64,000 nucleotides of DNA from Takakia lepidozioides (lineage: Eukaryota > Streptophyta > Takakiopsida > Takakiales > Takakiaceae): contig CM060732.1 of NCBI GenBank assembly GCA_030704615.1, positions 68,245,053 through 68,309,052 on the forward strand. The letters are read 5' to 3'. Positions 1 through 11,240 of this stretch are shown one piece after another. Both the position numbers and the translations under genes were made by a program. The notes beneath the pieces are model-generated. The model was not told where the DNA came from. It did not search any database and worked only from the letters and a program-made list of their open reading frames with translations. Every line of letters starts with the position of its first letter. The first letter of the stretch is position 1.

Positions 1-1060
1 TCAATACTGCTACTTCACATTGAGCACTTCAATGTCAAATGGACCTCTTATATGACACATTTTGAAACAAGTATGACATCACTTGAAATTTCACAAAGTT
101 CAATCACACATTACACCATGATATTATTATTATTATAATTAATTATAATTAATTTTAATGCAAATATATATTAAGTTTAGTCCGGATTTAAGCCAAAAGT
201 CCAGAATTAATTAAAATAGTGTTTGGTTATGGTTGTGGTTATGGTATGAATAGTTCATGGGCCATTTGCAGAAAATGGTAAGGGTTAGGGGTAATGCTAA
301 CATAAAAAGCAAGGTACTATGTCAATCCAAAATCCTAAATTGCCCAAAAAAGGAAAGTACACACTATGAGATTTGGAAAGAAAATGACGTTATATAACGA
401 CTTTTGGGAAGCGCCTGGATCTCATGGGAGAAAATGGATATGAAGAAAACATGAGAGAGGATTAAAAGTCAGACCACCAAATAAAAACTAAGAGAAATGA
501 AAATTGCTTAAAATTTGAACAACGGAAAAGGATATGTGAAATTCCTTCTTAAACCAGGGCCAAAGATGAGAAGTATGAAAATGAAATGAAATGAAAATTT
601 GGTGCAGAAAAGTCGTAGAGCTTAGAGGGAAAATGGAGGAAAACCTCAGAAAAAACTTCAGGACTGGCAAATTGAAAAGTATGTCAACAACGATTGAGTA
701 AGGCTCCTCCTAGTGTGAGACTTCAGTGAGAGAATTGGTTATGCGATAAGCAAGTCCAATGTTTCAGAGAAGGACTAGAAATAGGCTATTTTCTTTCGTT
801 GTTAAAAACCTCTTTGACCGAATTTGAAGACTCCAGTGGTCATGCCTGCCATTTTTGTTTTTGTGATTTATATGTTATGTAGGCGAAACTCCCTCACAGG
901 GTTTTCTTTGTTGATCAGAACGTACAGCAGGCCAAAATCCAGCACACCAGAAACAAAGGACGAGAACGTCCACTGGACATTCGAGGTTCAGTGTGACATA
1001 AGAAGATAACAAAAATGATCCCCCAACGCAAACAAGAAGGGCCATATAAAGAAGAAAATT
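1..1060. other. AT-rich non-coding stretch
   Basis: I see no supported gene here. The first 200 bases are very AT-rich with ATTATT/TTAATT runs. Short open frames on both strands lack family features and splice context. It lies downstream of the DUF7869-type relic and may hold its 3' flank. Confidence 0.5.
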
Positions 1061-1071
1061 TTTATTTCTTA

Positions 1072-2668
1072 AATCGAAGTACTGGAGTTGACCTCAACAA
1101 TATGTTCTTGGTCTGGAACTCGCTCGCACGACTCGCTTTCTGACTGACGATTAGCCTCCTCCAAATTAGCGCGCGCCTTCACTGCTTCGGCGGCAGTAAT
1201 TCTCTTAGTGCTATTCCTTATCGTATTTTTTGGTGGAGACATTGTCCACACAACATTGTTCACGTGGATCCATTGAGGGGGATCTGATGAGTTATACTCC
1301 CAAAGTTTTGACCAACAGTCCCTGTACCTTTCCAAGTTTGTTGGGTTACCACATTTTCTCGGTCTCCACCACTCCACCTTCATCTTCTTAAAATTAGGAT
1401 CCTCCCTTTCGCGGATCACGTCAGATATTGCCACCCCCATCCAGACCGGGCACGTATTTGGGTCATGAGGGCGAACGAGCACAAAAAACCCTTTCTCAAT
1501 ATCCTTGAACGGATTCAAGGATATTCTATCTTGGTCGCTCACACCTCGGGCCACAGTAAGGTTCTAGGATTTCATCTTCTTCTTCCAGATTTGGCACTAT
1601 ATGTGGATAGATTCCATCTTTGAGATGATTCTTGGACCAATTTGTTTTTGGCCAGAATCCCTCAAGAAGATGAATACACTCGGGAGCTTCTGGAATTGGC
1701 TTATCCAGCTCGATGAGAATGTTTCCCCAGTACTGGTCGTATTGTTCCATTCGACCTCTGTAATGATCGTCAAACATCATTCATTTCGTCCAAAAATCCT
1801 TGTATTTTTTTATTCCATTCTTAATGAATGACTGTTTTTCGGAGGAGTCGTCCCCGACTCCCTAAATAGATCTCATTGGAACGGCGTCTAGGTCTCCTTC
1901 AGGGAGCTTGGGAGTCCCGTCAGGATTGGACTTCCACATCTTCAAGCTATTGTTTGTTGGAAGCCAATCTGAATCAGTAGCGAACTTCTTGTATTTCATG
2001 ACGGGCCAGCCCTCCGCATCCTTAAAAAAGCGGAAGACGTGCATCTCCAAAATCCCGACCAACGCCTCATTTCCATCCAGAATACAGCCCTTGACAAAAT
2101 TCTTGAAGTCGGGAACCTCCTGAATAATCTGTGGAATGAACTGCAGATCTTGCGAGATCATAAAAGACCTCATCAAATCCGAAAGAAACCTTCAGCTTTT
2201 TCGAAAGGTAGCTGAAGAACCCGTCGATGTCCTCATGGGTGTGTCCGACCATTAGGAACCCTAGCTGGATTTCTTCAAAAACATCTTTGGCGGTCAGGAG
2301 GGATAGAAAAGCAAGCATCCATCCGTTCTTATTGTCCTTCACGAAGTTGTCCATTTGCAAGTACAGTCTTCTCGGAAGTGGACGAGCACCACGTTTGTCT
2401 TCCGGCCTGCAGGGTTTAAGAGCATCCAAACATCTCGATTTACCTCTTAAAAGTGATCCAAAAAAATCGTTTTGAAGTCGGTAATCGAAAATGTTCCTAG
2501 ACTCGCGACAAGTTGGCTTCTCCAGCTGGCGCATGCAACGTGCCAAAGAACCAATTGTAAAGTTTGAATTTCCTTTCTAGAACTCAAGAGAATACTGTTC
2601 GTAAGCTCCATCATCTCACACTCTGTGCACTTCGCAAATGTGCTCCCAGTTTTACGAACCTGCACGTT
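1072..2668 (-). pseudogene. DUF7869-type gene relic, frameshifted
   Basis: Reading the minus strand from 2668 down, one protein continues through several frames. It opens with TFAKCTECEMMEL, moves to a core with LYLQMDNFVKDNKNGW (about 2360) and FLMVGHTHEDIDGFFSYL (about 2245), then IPQIIQEVPDFKNFVKG and EGWPVMKYKKF (to about 1865), and ends in a Trp-rich part with VRPHDPNTCPVWMG and VEWWRPRKCGNP (1490-1300). The D-N...H-x-H-E-D-x-D spacing is what I know of DUF7869, a eukaryotic family of uncertain, possibly transposase-like, function. At least three breaks are visible (near 2530, near 2175 and near 1862-1780), so no single reading frame spans it. Some breaks could be introns, but I did not find good splice pairs. 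The stop is near 1072. Confidence 0.6.
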
Positions 2669-3189
2669 AGGAAATATCTGACTTCGGATGCGGCTAATAG
2701 CCGACTGCGAGACTCCTTCTAACCCGAAAAGTCTGTTGGTCTGTTACAATAAAGGGGTCAGGAAAGGAACGTCCACTGGACAATGAAGGTTCGAAGCTGA
2801 CAAGAAAAAAAGAACGGACTCCAAACACATGAGGACTCCCTCGGATGTTGTGGCGCCTCGTCAATCCAAGCCTGCGGGAATCCACTGTTCTTTTGCAAGA
2901 CATTCCAATAAGGCTTCAATGGTACATTTCAAAACAATTTCTTCACTTTCGTTTGCAGTTTGTTTTGCAGTCCTAAACTAACTCCGTAATTTTTATACAA
3001 GCGAGTATGGAGCCGCAGAACTTCTTGAATGCGCCTCCCGACATGGTGCGTCCACTAATCTCCACTTGACAGCCGACGTTCATCTTTTCGTGATCTCAAA
3101 CTCTTCGATATATGGTCTACTCTTGGTCCTTTATAGTAGTCCATTGTCGGGACACTTATGTCTCCGAAAACGTAGAGGTCACTCTGAAA

Positions 3190-4000
3190 CTAAGAAATAC
3201 TACATCGTGTTGTTTCTGACGGCGGGAACACTTAAATTGCGCAGGATGGCATCGTCCATCAACCTTCATTTGCCACATCGGGGAAGAGGAAACAAATGTT
3301 GTTAATATTGAGTGTCAACGAACTCCTCTGCTACCAACCACCTCCAACCGACGGTAAATTGTTTAAGGAGAGATTTCGTTTCAGAAAAGTTACAGTTCAT
3401 GTTCCCAACAGACCTTTTGTGGTTCCCCGGCCCGGAGTCTTGGAGTTTCTCAACCTTACGTTCATGCATTTACGTGGCGATCTGGTCATGTGCTGAAAGA
3501 GATGTTCTTTGTAGGATGCTCGAGTGCTTAGTTCCTACGAAAATTACGAAGAAGTTTTGCTTCATCTGGTCAGCTGAGGATTGCAAAGACACAACCGGTT
3601 ACATCATGCCTGGGATGAAATATCTCGTTAAGGATATTCGCATTGTTCTTGCCAAGTACCCTGGTACACCCTTTGCAACGCAAGGACAAATACTCCTTGT
3701 CGATGATGAACATCAAAGGGTCTCCAAAACCCACCAAATACTGGATTTTTCCCTATTTCATACAAGCCATCACCAAAGGGTTTGGTTGACTAGGATGATA
3801 TGACAAAAGCTGTGTGGCCATATATATTGAAAATGGCTGCAGCTTCAACAGTTGTAGATTACATCAGCGAGAACCCTACCAAGTGTTCTCGTAAGCCTAT
3901 TGGTCGCGGCCATGCCTATTGGGCTTGGTATGGAAGATATGTTGATCCTCGTGTTTGGATCCCACAACAAAAGGAACCTGATTACCTTGGTATGTACTTA
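3190..4000 (+). pseudogene. FCP1/NIF-like HAD phosphatase domain relic
   Basis: The plus strand carries, across shifting frames, a pattern like the FCP1/NLI-interacting-factor domain: KKYYIVLFLTAGTL at 3190 where the family has its DxDGTL motif, then RPFVVPRPGVLEFL (about 3410), VAIWSCAERDVL (about 3475), FCFIWSAEDCKDT (about 3555) and GQILLVDDEH (about 3690). A further frame, from 3800, reads YISENPTKCSRKP and ends at a possible donor (GGTATG, about 3990). The catalytic aspartates expected at the first motif are not present and at least two frameshifts break the domain, so a working enzyme is unlikely. It is head-to-head with the DUF7869-type relic, about 0.5 kb away. Confidence 0.45.
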
Positions 4001-4140
4001 TCCCACTGTTTGTTGTTTATGGAGAATTTGATATTGAAAGTGTCTTCCACTTGCACTTTTACTTTATCATTTTTTCTACAAATGTTCCACATTTCAGCTG
4101 ACATTTGTCATATGAAAAATTGTTTTGCCCGAACTGGCAC

Positions 4141-4400
4141 CTAGGATCTGAGATGGAGTTGTGCTCTTGGCGCCAAGCATTGCTTGGAGAAAAGATGAGT
4201 GCAATGGTTCCAAATTCTTTTCCCACCAGGAGACAAGGACACCAGGTGCCCAGAACTCACAACCATAGATGGTAGCAAGGCTGACGACGGTGTCAAACAA
4301 CCACTTTTTGGTTGGGGGATGACGCAGAGTATTTGCTTGCATTTGGCCTGAAGGCGGACGGAGGCCGCCTTACCTTTAGTCAATCTGTCCAAGTTGGGGA
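4141..4400 (-). mobile_element. LINE reverse-transcriptase C-terminal fragment
   Basis: The minus-strand frame reads WLFDTVVSLATIYGCEFW, then LEPLHSSFLQAMLGAKSTTP and SQILGASSG. This is the block that follows the reverse transcriptase in plant and other non-LTR elements (typically LYGCExWG ... LGxKxSTP ... LxExG). Only about 85 codons remain and no other LINE part is next to it, so it is a short degenerate fragment. Confidence 0.6.
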
Positions 4401-5950
4401 AAAGGAGAAAGAGAGAGCCTTGGGCCTTTGAGATTTTATGCCCATGAGCTGGACTATTGTTGGTATCATGTCTTTGTTATCAAAAGCCTCGCTCTTGCTT
4501 TTGCTATTCTGGTACTTGAACCTTCTTTGCTGCCCATCCACTTCCCTTTTACTATTTCCAGCGGTGCTTTTTGTTTTGTGGTCTGTACATAGAATAGAAA
4601 CCTGGCAGCGTGGAAGCTGGATACAAAGGCGAGTCGGAGACTCTTGCTCTTCACGGAGGTCACAAACAGCAGGTGTGTTTGAATATTGGTGTGTAAGGTT
4701 AGTAGTTACAGGGGAGCTGACTGTTGGGAGCATGATGCAGTCAGCTGGTACAGGCGATGCAAGCAGGTCCCTGGTATCAGAGTTTGGCCTCCTCCCTCCT
4801 TTCATGGTCGGTGTTCAACGTTATGAAGTGTCACGTCTGCGTCATTTATGCTACTCTATGCTATGGTACCCCCTCCCATGGCAATGCCGTGTATTGTGTG
4901 ATATGCAAGCTTGGTAGCTAAGTACCCTCCGGTGTCCACTGTGGGAAGAGTCACATGGAAACAAGTGCCAAAGCCGTGATCGGAAACGATCAGCAGCTGC
5001 TGAAAGTCAGACTAAAAATTAATTAGCTGACATCTCGATGTTGAAAGTCTACCGTGCGGTTGGAGGGAGAAGACAATAGAAGACAAACAATGAAATCTGT
5101 GAGAGATGAAGGGGCCGTAAAACAAGCATTAAAAAACAAAAAAGGGTGGTGCACTCACAGCTTGGCAGTGCCATGCTCATGCTAGATTTTACCCTGTCGA
5201 CAGGTGCATCCACTACCTCACATTTCCGGATATTCAACGTCCTGCATGCATACCATTCACCATCTGTCTAGGTTAACCGACCAGTAGCAGCATCATATTG
5301 CCTTCCGTCTGCTTTCTTCTGGAAGAACCATCTGCAGATTCACATGCAATACGGTGCAGCTGTCGTCTCCTTTCTGCAAATTGCAAAACCGCCCTCAGCA
5401 GCAGCAGTTGAAGTGAACTCTAAACTGTACGAGGTTGATTGTGGGCAGATCCTTTGAGTGATCTCTTCTGTGCAGAAACAGCGATGACTTGTCACAATGC
5501 TACCCACGAACACTACGTATCTGCAGTCGCAGCTGCTTCTCTGGAGCAATTGGTGGATTCAGAAATTGATGTTCGTCCAGTAATCGAACGAAAGCAGCGA
5601 TTGGTCAGCTGTCAATATTGCATAGCGAAACTGAAGAACAGAATCAAAGGCTCGTCTATGAATGTCTTGGCCCGCGGTCTCATCCAAGCCCTGTCACCTC
5701 CATCCCTGCTGCCTGTGCAGGCGCTGCCTGTGTGCCTTCCTGGGTCCGCACCCCCTCTGTAACCGACCCCTCTCAATCTCCCTCACTCTCCCCATACTAA
5801 AATGACCTGTTTGCTGTGTTGGATGTACTTTCTTTTCGTCTTGTCAATTCTGAGAATACCAAGCTCTGCCGTTTTTTTCCTAGTATCTTAAGTGGGCGTT
5901 GTCGCTTCGAGGATCCAGTAAGCATGCACTCAAGTGAGGGAGCTGCTCAA
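4401..5950. other. No recognised gene; weak coding-like trace
   Basis: No family is recognised. A plus-strand frame at 5439-5762, with a possible first part at 5343-5450 in another frame, has ordinary amino-acid composition but no motif I can name. At 4770 there is a TGGTATCAGAG string like the initiator-tRNA primer-binding site of Copia elements, but no LTR pair surrounds it. Confidence 0.35.
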
Positions 5951-5956
5951 TGTAAT

Positions 5957-6433
5957 CTACATGTAGCTCCCCCGCGCATTCCGAATTAACCTCATCTGGA
6001 TTACTCGGCATCCACAGCAATGTGTTATCCACAAGTTTCCATTCTCAGGCTTGCTCTGCGCAGGTTCCAAGTCGGTGAGCATATCTGCGTAGATTGACGA
6101 AAACGGGAGGCTTCCGACAACAGCATCGATGGAGGCGCGCTGTCGCCAAGCATTGTCTTTGAAAACGATACTATCAGACACCATGTAAGTTTAAGATGTT
6201 CCTGGGAGTCTGGAGATACTGGGTGCTGCAAAGAAGAGATCATGGTTTTGCGCCTAAGGATGAAATTGGAGTTTGAAGTCAATACCATGGAGCTTTGCAA
6301 GCACAATTGATGCTAAGCTATTCAACAATCGTAACAGATCTTTCACACGGGCACGGGTAATTGATTGCAAGAAGTGGTCTCCCGGAGCCACATCCCAGTC
6401 AACTCGTTCTCCTTGCCTCAATAGAGTACCAAA
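5957..6433 (-). pseudogene. Unidentified exon-like pieces
   Basis: Two minus-strand open stretches look coding but I cannot name them. The first (6433 down to a stop at 6254) contains ERVDWDVAPGDHFLQSITRA and LNSLASIVLAKLHGIDFKL. The second (about 6187 down to 5957) contains MVSDSIVFKDNAWRQRASID and SSIYADMLTDLEPA. They are in order for one gene with an intron or a break between them. Neighbouring sequence is PPR and other debris, so a decayed gene is the simplest view. Confidence 0.3.
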
Positions 6434-7208
6434 TTATGTGTGTGGGGCAAGATGGCAACATCCAGGGACAGAGGGTCTCCCGCTCCATCATCCCTTCCCT
6501 TTTTTCCCTTTACAGACCCAGATGAGGCGAATTCATGGTGCAATTATTGTTCCAATACACTGAGAAAAGCTCATCCTCTCGAAACCTGTTGCACTTGCGG
6601 GTCAGAGTGGTGGCAGATATCGGGCGCATGGAGCTTCCACAATGTTTGAATTTGGAACCTAAGCATAACTGCTACACACTAACTCGGCACCAATCTAAGA
6701 CCTCCCTGCGGGTTTTTCATAAACCCCTTGCTGTACATTGCTTGAGGTCTCCCTGGTGAGTCTGAACACATTTCCAGTGCCCTGTGCTGAAAATCCTAAG
6801 GCGAGTGTGAAGTTATGGGAGGAATTCTCCGTTCTATCGACCATCATAGGGGAAGGCCTGACACGCCTTTTCTTGCTGCTGCTCTCAGCCCCCCCCCACC
6901 ATTCCGCCTCCTCCCTTGGAAAGTATGGTTACGGATGTAGGGCAAAAGCCTTTGAGTTTCTTAGTTCCTTATAAACGAAATATACCCAAGTTTGACACTT
7001 TTGACAGAAAGGAGAGTGCTCCTATGACAGCCACTATATGTGATTGTTAATGTATCTCACTCATCCCCCTAGTGGTGTATTGTGGTGCATTGGAAAACAA
7101 GACTTACATGATCAAGTTGGGGAGCAACAATGACTGAGACATCAATGGGCCAGCCCTTGCTGGCTGTTGCCAAGCCCGCCATCAGCAATGATCCTGGTCA
7201 GTAAGGCT

Positions 7209-7655
7209 TCAACTTGTTGAGTTCAATTTCTGCAGGCACACATTATACCATGACACTACGTTTCGTTCAGCCATACTCTCGAACACTTCCTTTGCATCAT
7301 CGATGCTCCCACATTTTCCATACATATCCACAAGGGCATTGTCCAGAATGACATTTGATACAATTCCAGCTTTCATGATGTCAGCATGGACCTCTTGGCC
7401 CTTTTCCAGGGCTGCAAGGCTGGCACAGGCATTGCAAATGAGACATACGTGATCTGGTTGGGCTTGACCCCTTCCCACTGCCTCCATCCCACATCCATGC
7501 TGGGCAAACCCTGCGAACATCTCATTCCAAGAGACTAAATTTCGCTCAGCCATACTGTTGAACACTGCCTAACACTCTTTTTATATCCTCAAGGCTACCG
7601 CATTTAGCATACATATTGATGAGGGCAGTGTCCAGAATGATATATCATGGACATT
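7209..7655 (-). pseudogene. PPR repeat fragment (PLS type)
   Basis: The minus strand holds pentatricopeptide motifs: DTALINMYAKCGSLEDIKRV (7655 down), then after a stop/frameshift MAERNLVSWNEMFAGFAQHG, ACASLAALEKGQEVHADIMK, NALVDMYGKCGSIDDAKEVF and MAERNVVSW. These are PLS-class repeats of organelle RNA-editing factors. The frame break near 7570, the missing start and the missing tail show it is a fragment. In strand order it lies after the DYW remnant at 8440-8600, so it is not the simple upstream part of that same gene. Confidence 0.8.
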
Positions 7656-8439
7656 ACAACGGACCAAAGCTGCCACGAACCCTTGTCTTCTAGACTGCCG
7701 TGTGTTCTCTCTTCTACTGCAACTCAGTCCTATAATAACAATTGTTTGCTGAGCTTCTCTTCTATAAACCTAGAGTCAGATGATGCTGTTGTACAGGTAA
7801 GGACCATGGCTGGTAATAAGAAAGACAGAAAAGCTGATAAGAGTATCTGAGATAGTGTGTCTAAATGTGTCTGAGATTTGGACCACTTCTGATCCCTAAT
7901 AATTACATGCAACCCTGTCTAAACTAGGTTTGATCGATGTGTGCCATGGTATCCCCGGCTACTACAAACTCGCTGATATCATTTAACCGTTCAAACTCCA
8001 TCTAAACAAACTGACACTTGCCCTCCTGAAATGTCAAGAGCCTCTCTAGTGCCTGCTTCACCCAGCACTAATAGCAATCATTTGATTTAAAAATGTCTAG
8101 CAAATCTGAGCTCAACTTAAGTTGGGACTCCGGTAAGAGACAAAGAGAGTGACCAATTTGAAAAGCTTGCAGCAGAATAAGTGGCCAGTTGTATACTGTT
8201 GCACAACACTCTCCAGCCACTCCCAAAGAAAGTCAACCTCCAAGTACCCAGTACTTTCCTCAACCGGTTGGAATCTGTCAATACATCCTCTGCAATAAAG
8301 TTCGGGACTGTTTAAATGTTGGTCATTGCCATGGTTAGTAAGTACAATACTGCCCATTGTGTGATGCAAATTGTTTCCTCCTTTGCCAAGGAAACAATGT
8401 CGTATGACCGTTCCTCCCGCAGGTTTCAAGCAACACACT

Positions 8440-9195
8440 GTGTCTCATGCTCGTGTTGGTTAACCTGTAATCCCAAACCAAAAGACCGCTTCTTAGAAGT
8501 GGTGAAAGCGGTTGATACTCCTTCCATCAACTGCTTGCCTAACAATAACCTGGTGGCAGTGCAGCAGTCACCACAAACCTGAAGGTTACCAATGATGCAG
8601 ATAGGTGTCCCAGGGGATGTGCTTGTTAGCCGAAAAAAGCGACCAACTGTTGCATGTGTCATTCATGTACAGGCCTCCTTCATCTACCCAGACAACCTCT
8701 TCAACTCAACGCCAACATCCTCTATTTATGATTGCCATTCACCCTCCACAATCAATGTTTGCACCCAGTCATGAACCTCAATGCAGCTGCACCCTAACTC
8801 CTTCCCACTACCTTCTTCCCCATCATTTTTCTCCCTCTGATTTATTTTGTCCCACCTGCCTGCTGCAGCAGATGTTCGAGAGCAGCACAAAGCTGCAGCC
8901 TCCTATGGATCACTCTTCAGAATGCTTTTTACCGCACGTTCTGCAACCTCCACATCACCATGAATTTTGCAGGCACCAAGCAAGGCCATCGACACTACAG
9001 AACCTGGTTGATTGGCATTGTGTTAATGAATCCCTCTGCCCCACCACCCGGTCTGCCCGGCCGGAAGGTCCACCATGCAGCACCCCAAAATGCTCAACTG
9101 TAGGAGTAAGGCCATCATTGTGACTCATTGACTCAAAAGTAGTGACGGCCTTCATCCACTAGGCCCATATGGCTACATGCTGAGAGTGAGCATAT
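8440..9195 (-). pseudogene. PPR-DYW gene, C-terminal half, decayed
   Basis: Minus-strand pieces appear in the order of a normal PPR-E-DYW protein: [16 protein letters not shown] (9195-9140), ESMSHNDGLTPTVEHFG (about 9130), ACKIHGDVEVAERAVKSILK (about 8985-8905), then IIGNLQVCGDCCTATRLL (8610-8530). The last matches the CGDCHTA zinc-binding part of the DYW cytidine-deaminase-like domain, but its His is read as Cys here. Each piece is in a different frame and stops interrupt it. The remaining DYW part (HHF...CSCGDYW) is not seen. Confidence 0.75.
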
Positions 9196-9215
9196 GAAGG
9201 TGATACTGTTCGGCT

Positions 9216-9418
9216 TCAAGCCTTCCTGTTGCTATGGTCGACCAGGCTGGGGTCATCTCCTTGTGTTTTTGTTACACAGTAATCAGATTCAAGTAAAGAC
9301 ATGCCTGCTTCTGCATTCAGAGATAGTTGCTCTAGTACCTGGTTGGTATTTGGCAAGAGTTCCTCAACAAGAGCCTGGTCTTTGCTGAAGCGGTTTAGTA
9401 ATATCTTTCCCACGGGTT
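9216..9418 (-). CDS. Unidentified terminal-exon-like frame
   Basis: After an acceptor-like TTGTGCAG (at 9419-9426), an open frame of 67 codons runs to a stop at 9216-9218. It reads [20 protein letters not shown], then [20 protein letters not shown], then [16 protein letters not shown]. The composition (Leu/Glu-rich helix, polar tail) looks like the last exon of a real gene. I recognise no family and found no convincing upstream exon, since the sequence just upstream on this strand is the partial locus duplicate. It may be an orphan exon. Confidence 0.3.
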
Positions 9419-9779
9419 CTGCACAAGAGAGATTAAAAAACCATAAACCATGAAAAGAATTTGTGGTGAGGGTGGAACAAAACATCAAAGTGAGTTGTCA
9501 AAGTGGGAGTTCTCAGCAGGAGCAAACCAGCCCAAATTAGAGCAGTAACTAATTAGGATATGTCATATCGTTTGCATGCTTTGTTGGGGCTGCTATAATT
9601 TTGTCACTGGGGCGTGCTCTCCTTTTCACTGAAGGAGCCATGTGGTCTGCCCAAAGAGATGCATGGGATCATGGCAGAAAGGGTCCTCCGATCTCCACAG
9701 CAAGATGTACACTGGCCATGGGCACCAACTTGTACTGAAAAGCCTCTTGCATTGAAAAGCCTCTTGCATTGCGACTGAA

Positions 9780-9966
9780 TAACCAAGTCAGTCTGCTGAC
9801 TTTTTTACATGCTACTGCCAACACAGTTAATAAGTGCGTGGAATGTGCCAACAAGAGGAATTCAGTATTTCTCAGCCAAGCGAATTGCTAGAGTTCTCAA
9901 CTTCGAGTACACTTTCCCAGCAGAGAGCCCAGGATCAAATTGCAAAGGGCATCCCGAGCCAGAGTT
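9780..9966 (-). pseudogene. PNO1 3'-end duplicate fragment
   Basis: This segment matches 11124-11305, the tail of PNO1, at high identity. It encodes the last PNO1 residues (AVYSK-like region, ending IRLAEKY and stop at 9862-9864). A 1-base loss in the GSPAGK codons (about 9923) puts the conserved upstream part out of frame with this tail. Homology to PNO1 ends at about 9966, where sequence homologous to intron 5 of the RING gene takes over. It is therefore one half of an internally deleted copy of the neighbouring two-gene locus. Confidence 0.85.
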
Positions 9967-9974
9967 TAATTGCC

Positions 9975-10585
9975 CTTTCCAGATTTTTGTAGTTCTCTTA
10001 CGTAATGCCGGAGTTTGCAAAATGGGGGCCATAGGCTGAGAGAGAGTTTTGGTAGTTCCATGCAGTAACCAGAAAGATGGTCAGTCACTTTGGATAAGTT
10101 CCTGAAACGTTTGTAGGCTCATCAGTGCAGGCCACTAGTACACATGCCTCTCTCATATGTGAGTTTTATGTACATGGATGGATCAAACAGATGACCACAA
10201 ATACAAGTGCCAAAAGGAGGGTGATCATGAAGCTGAAGAGAATAGGAAGGGCTATGAAAATGCTGTTCAGGGTGGGGAGTTTATGTACATATGAGATAAA
10301 CAGTTCTTCATTCACTTTTAAAGCTGCCCTCAACCCCATTGTTCAGCTGCACTGACATAAGACTACTACTGGAGGTGGCCAGTCACCGGCGTAAGTTGAC
10401 TGCTTGTAGTTAGTTCAGATACATTCCAGGTCTCTTGTACAAAATGGCGCATTGATAGAAGTGATGACTCAAGGACTGCATACCCTTTCCTCGTCCTTTT
10501 TCTTGTTTTCTTCTCTTCTGCCCTTGTCGCTAAGATCACATGAACTGGCTACAGTGGGTACTTTCCGGAGCTGGCAGCCTACTGT
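9975..10585 (+). pseudogene. RING-ligase 3'-end duplicate fragment
   Basis: This matches 16462-17165, the end of intron 5, last exon and 3' flank of the AIP2-like gene. The coding remnant at 10191-10294 reads EAEENRKGYENAVQGGEFMY and stop, against EAEEERKGYENAVRGGEFMY in the gene. About 85 bases, including the splice acceptor and the last two RING cysteines, are missing just before it. It cannot make a RING protein. It adjoins the PNO1 fragment in the same relative orientation as the intact pair. Confidence 0.88.
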
Positions 10586-11206
10586 AGAGTTGTGTTGTGA
10601 GTACTTGCGAAGTCAACAATTTCTGAAACACTTTGGAAGTTGCTCATATCATATCCAAGAATGATACACCACAGGCATAGCAGTATCTCTGTCAAGAGAA
10701 TCACTACATTCTACCTACATTCACATGTGCAACGTTAACAAATCTCTGAACCCCTTTGGTCCTGCACACTTATCTTTTCTTCCTCCATTTGCCGGAGAAA
10801 GTGTTGTCTCAACATGATCTCACAACAGTCTTGCTGAAGCCTTTTATAAGCCGAAGGCATGCACTTTTGCCAGTCTTGCACAAGCATGAGATTGTCCCAT
10901 ACAAATGTAGACCGTAAGTATGAGCCTCCTCCTTTTTCAGTTGGCTTATGGGCTGAGGCTGCTAAAGCCCAACTGGCCCTGTATTATCATCTTGGAGCAA
11001 AACCCCAAGCGTTTCATGCTTTCCATTCCATTCTCTAAGATTTTCAAAGATCCATACCTTACAGAAGACCACCTTTGCTGACCCACTTTGGATGCATATG
11101 AGGGGAAGGCCCAGCAGCCCTTAACCCAAGTCAGTCTGCTAACTTTTTTTAACATGCTATTGCCAACACAGTTAGCAAGGGCTCGGAATGTGCCAACAAG
11201 AGGACT
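10586..11206. other. Intergenic; PNO1 3' flank
   Basis: No gene is supported here. The part near 11200 is the downstream flank of PNO1 (minus strand). The rest shows only short frames with no family signature. Confidence 0.5.
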
Positions 11207-11240
11207 TCAATATTTCTCAGCCAACCGACTGGCTACAGTT

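Noticed and set aside
4765-4800. Copia-type primer-binding-site-like TGGTATCAGAG
   Set aside because: No flanking LTR pair, no gag-pol sequence nearby; a chance match is likely.
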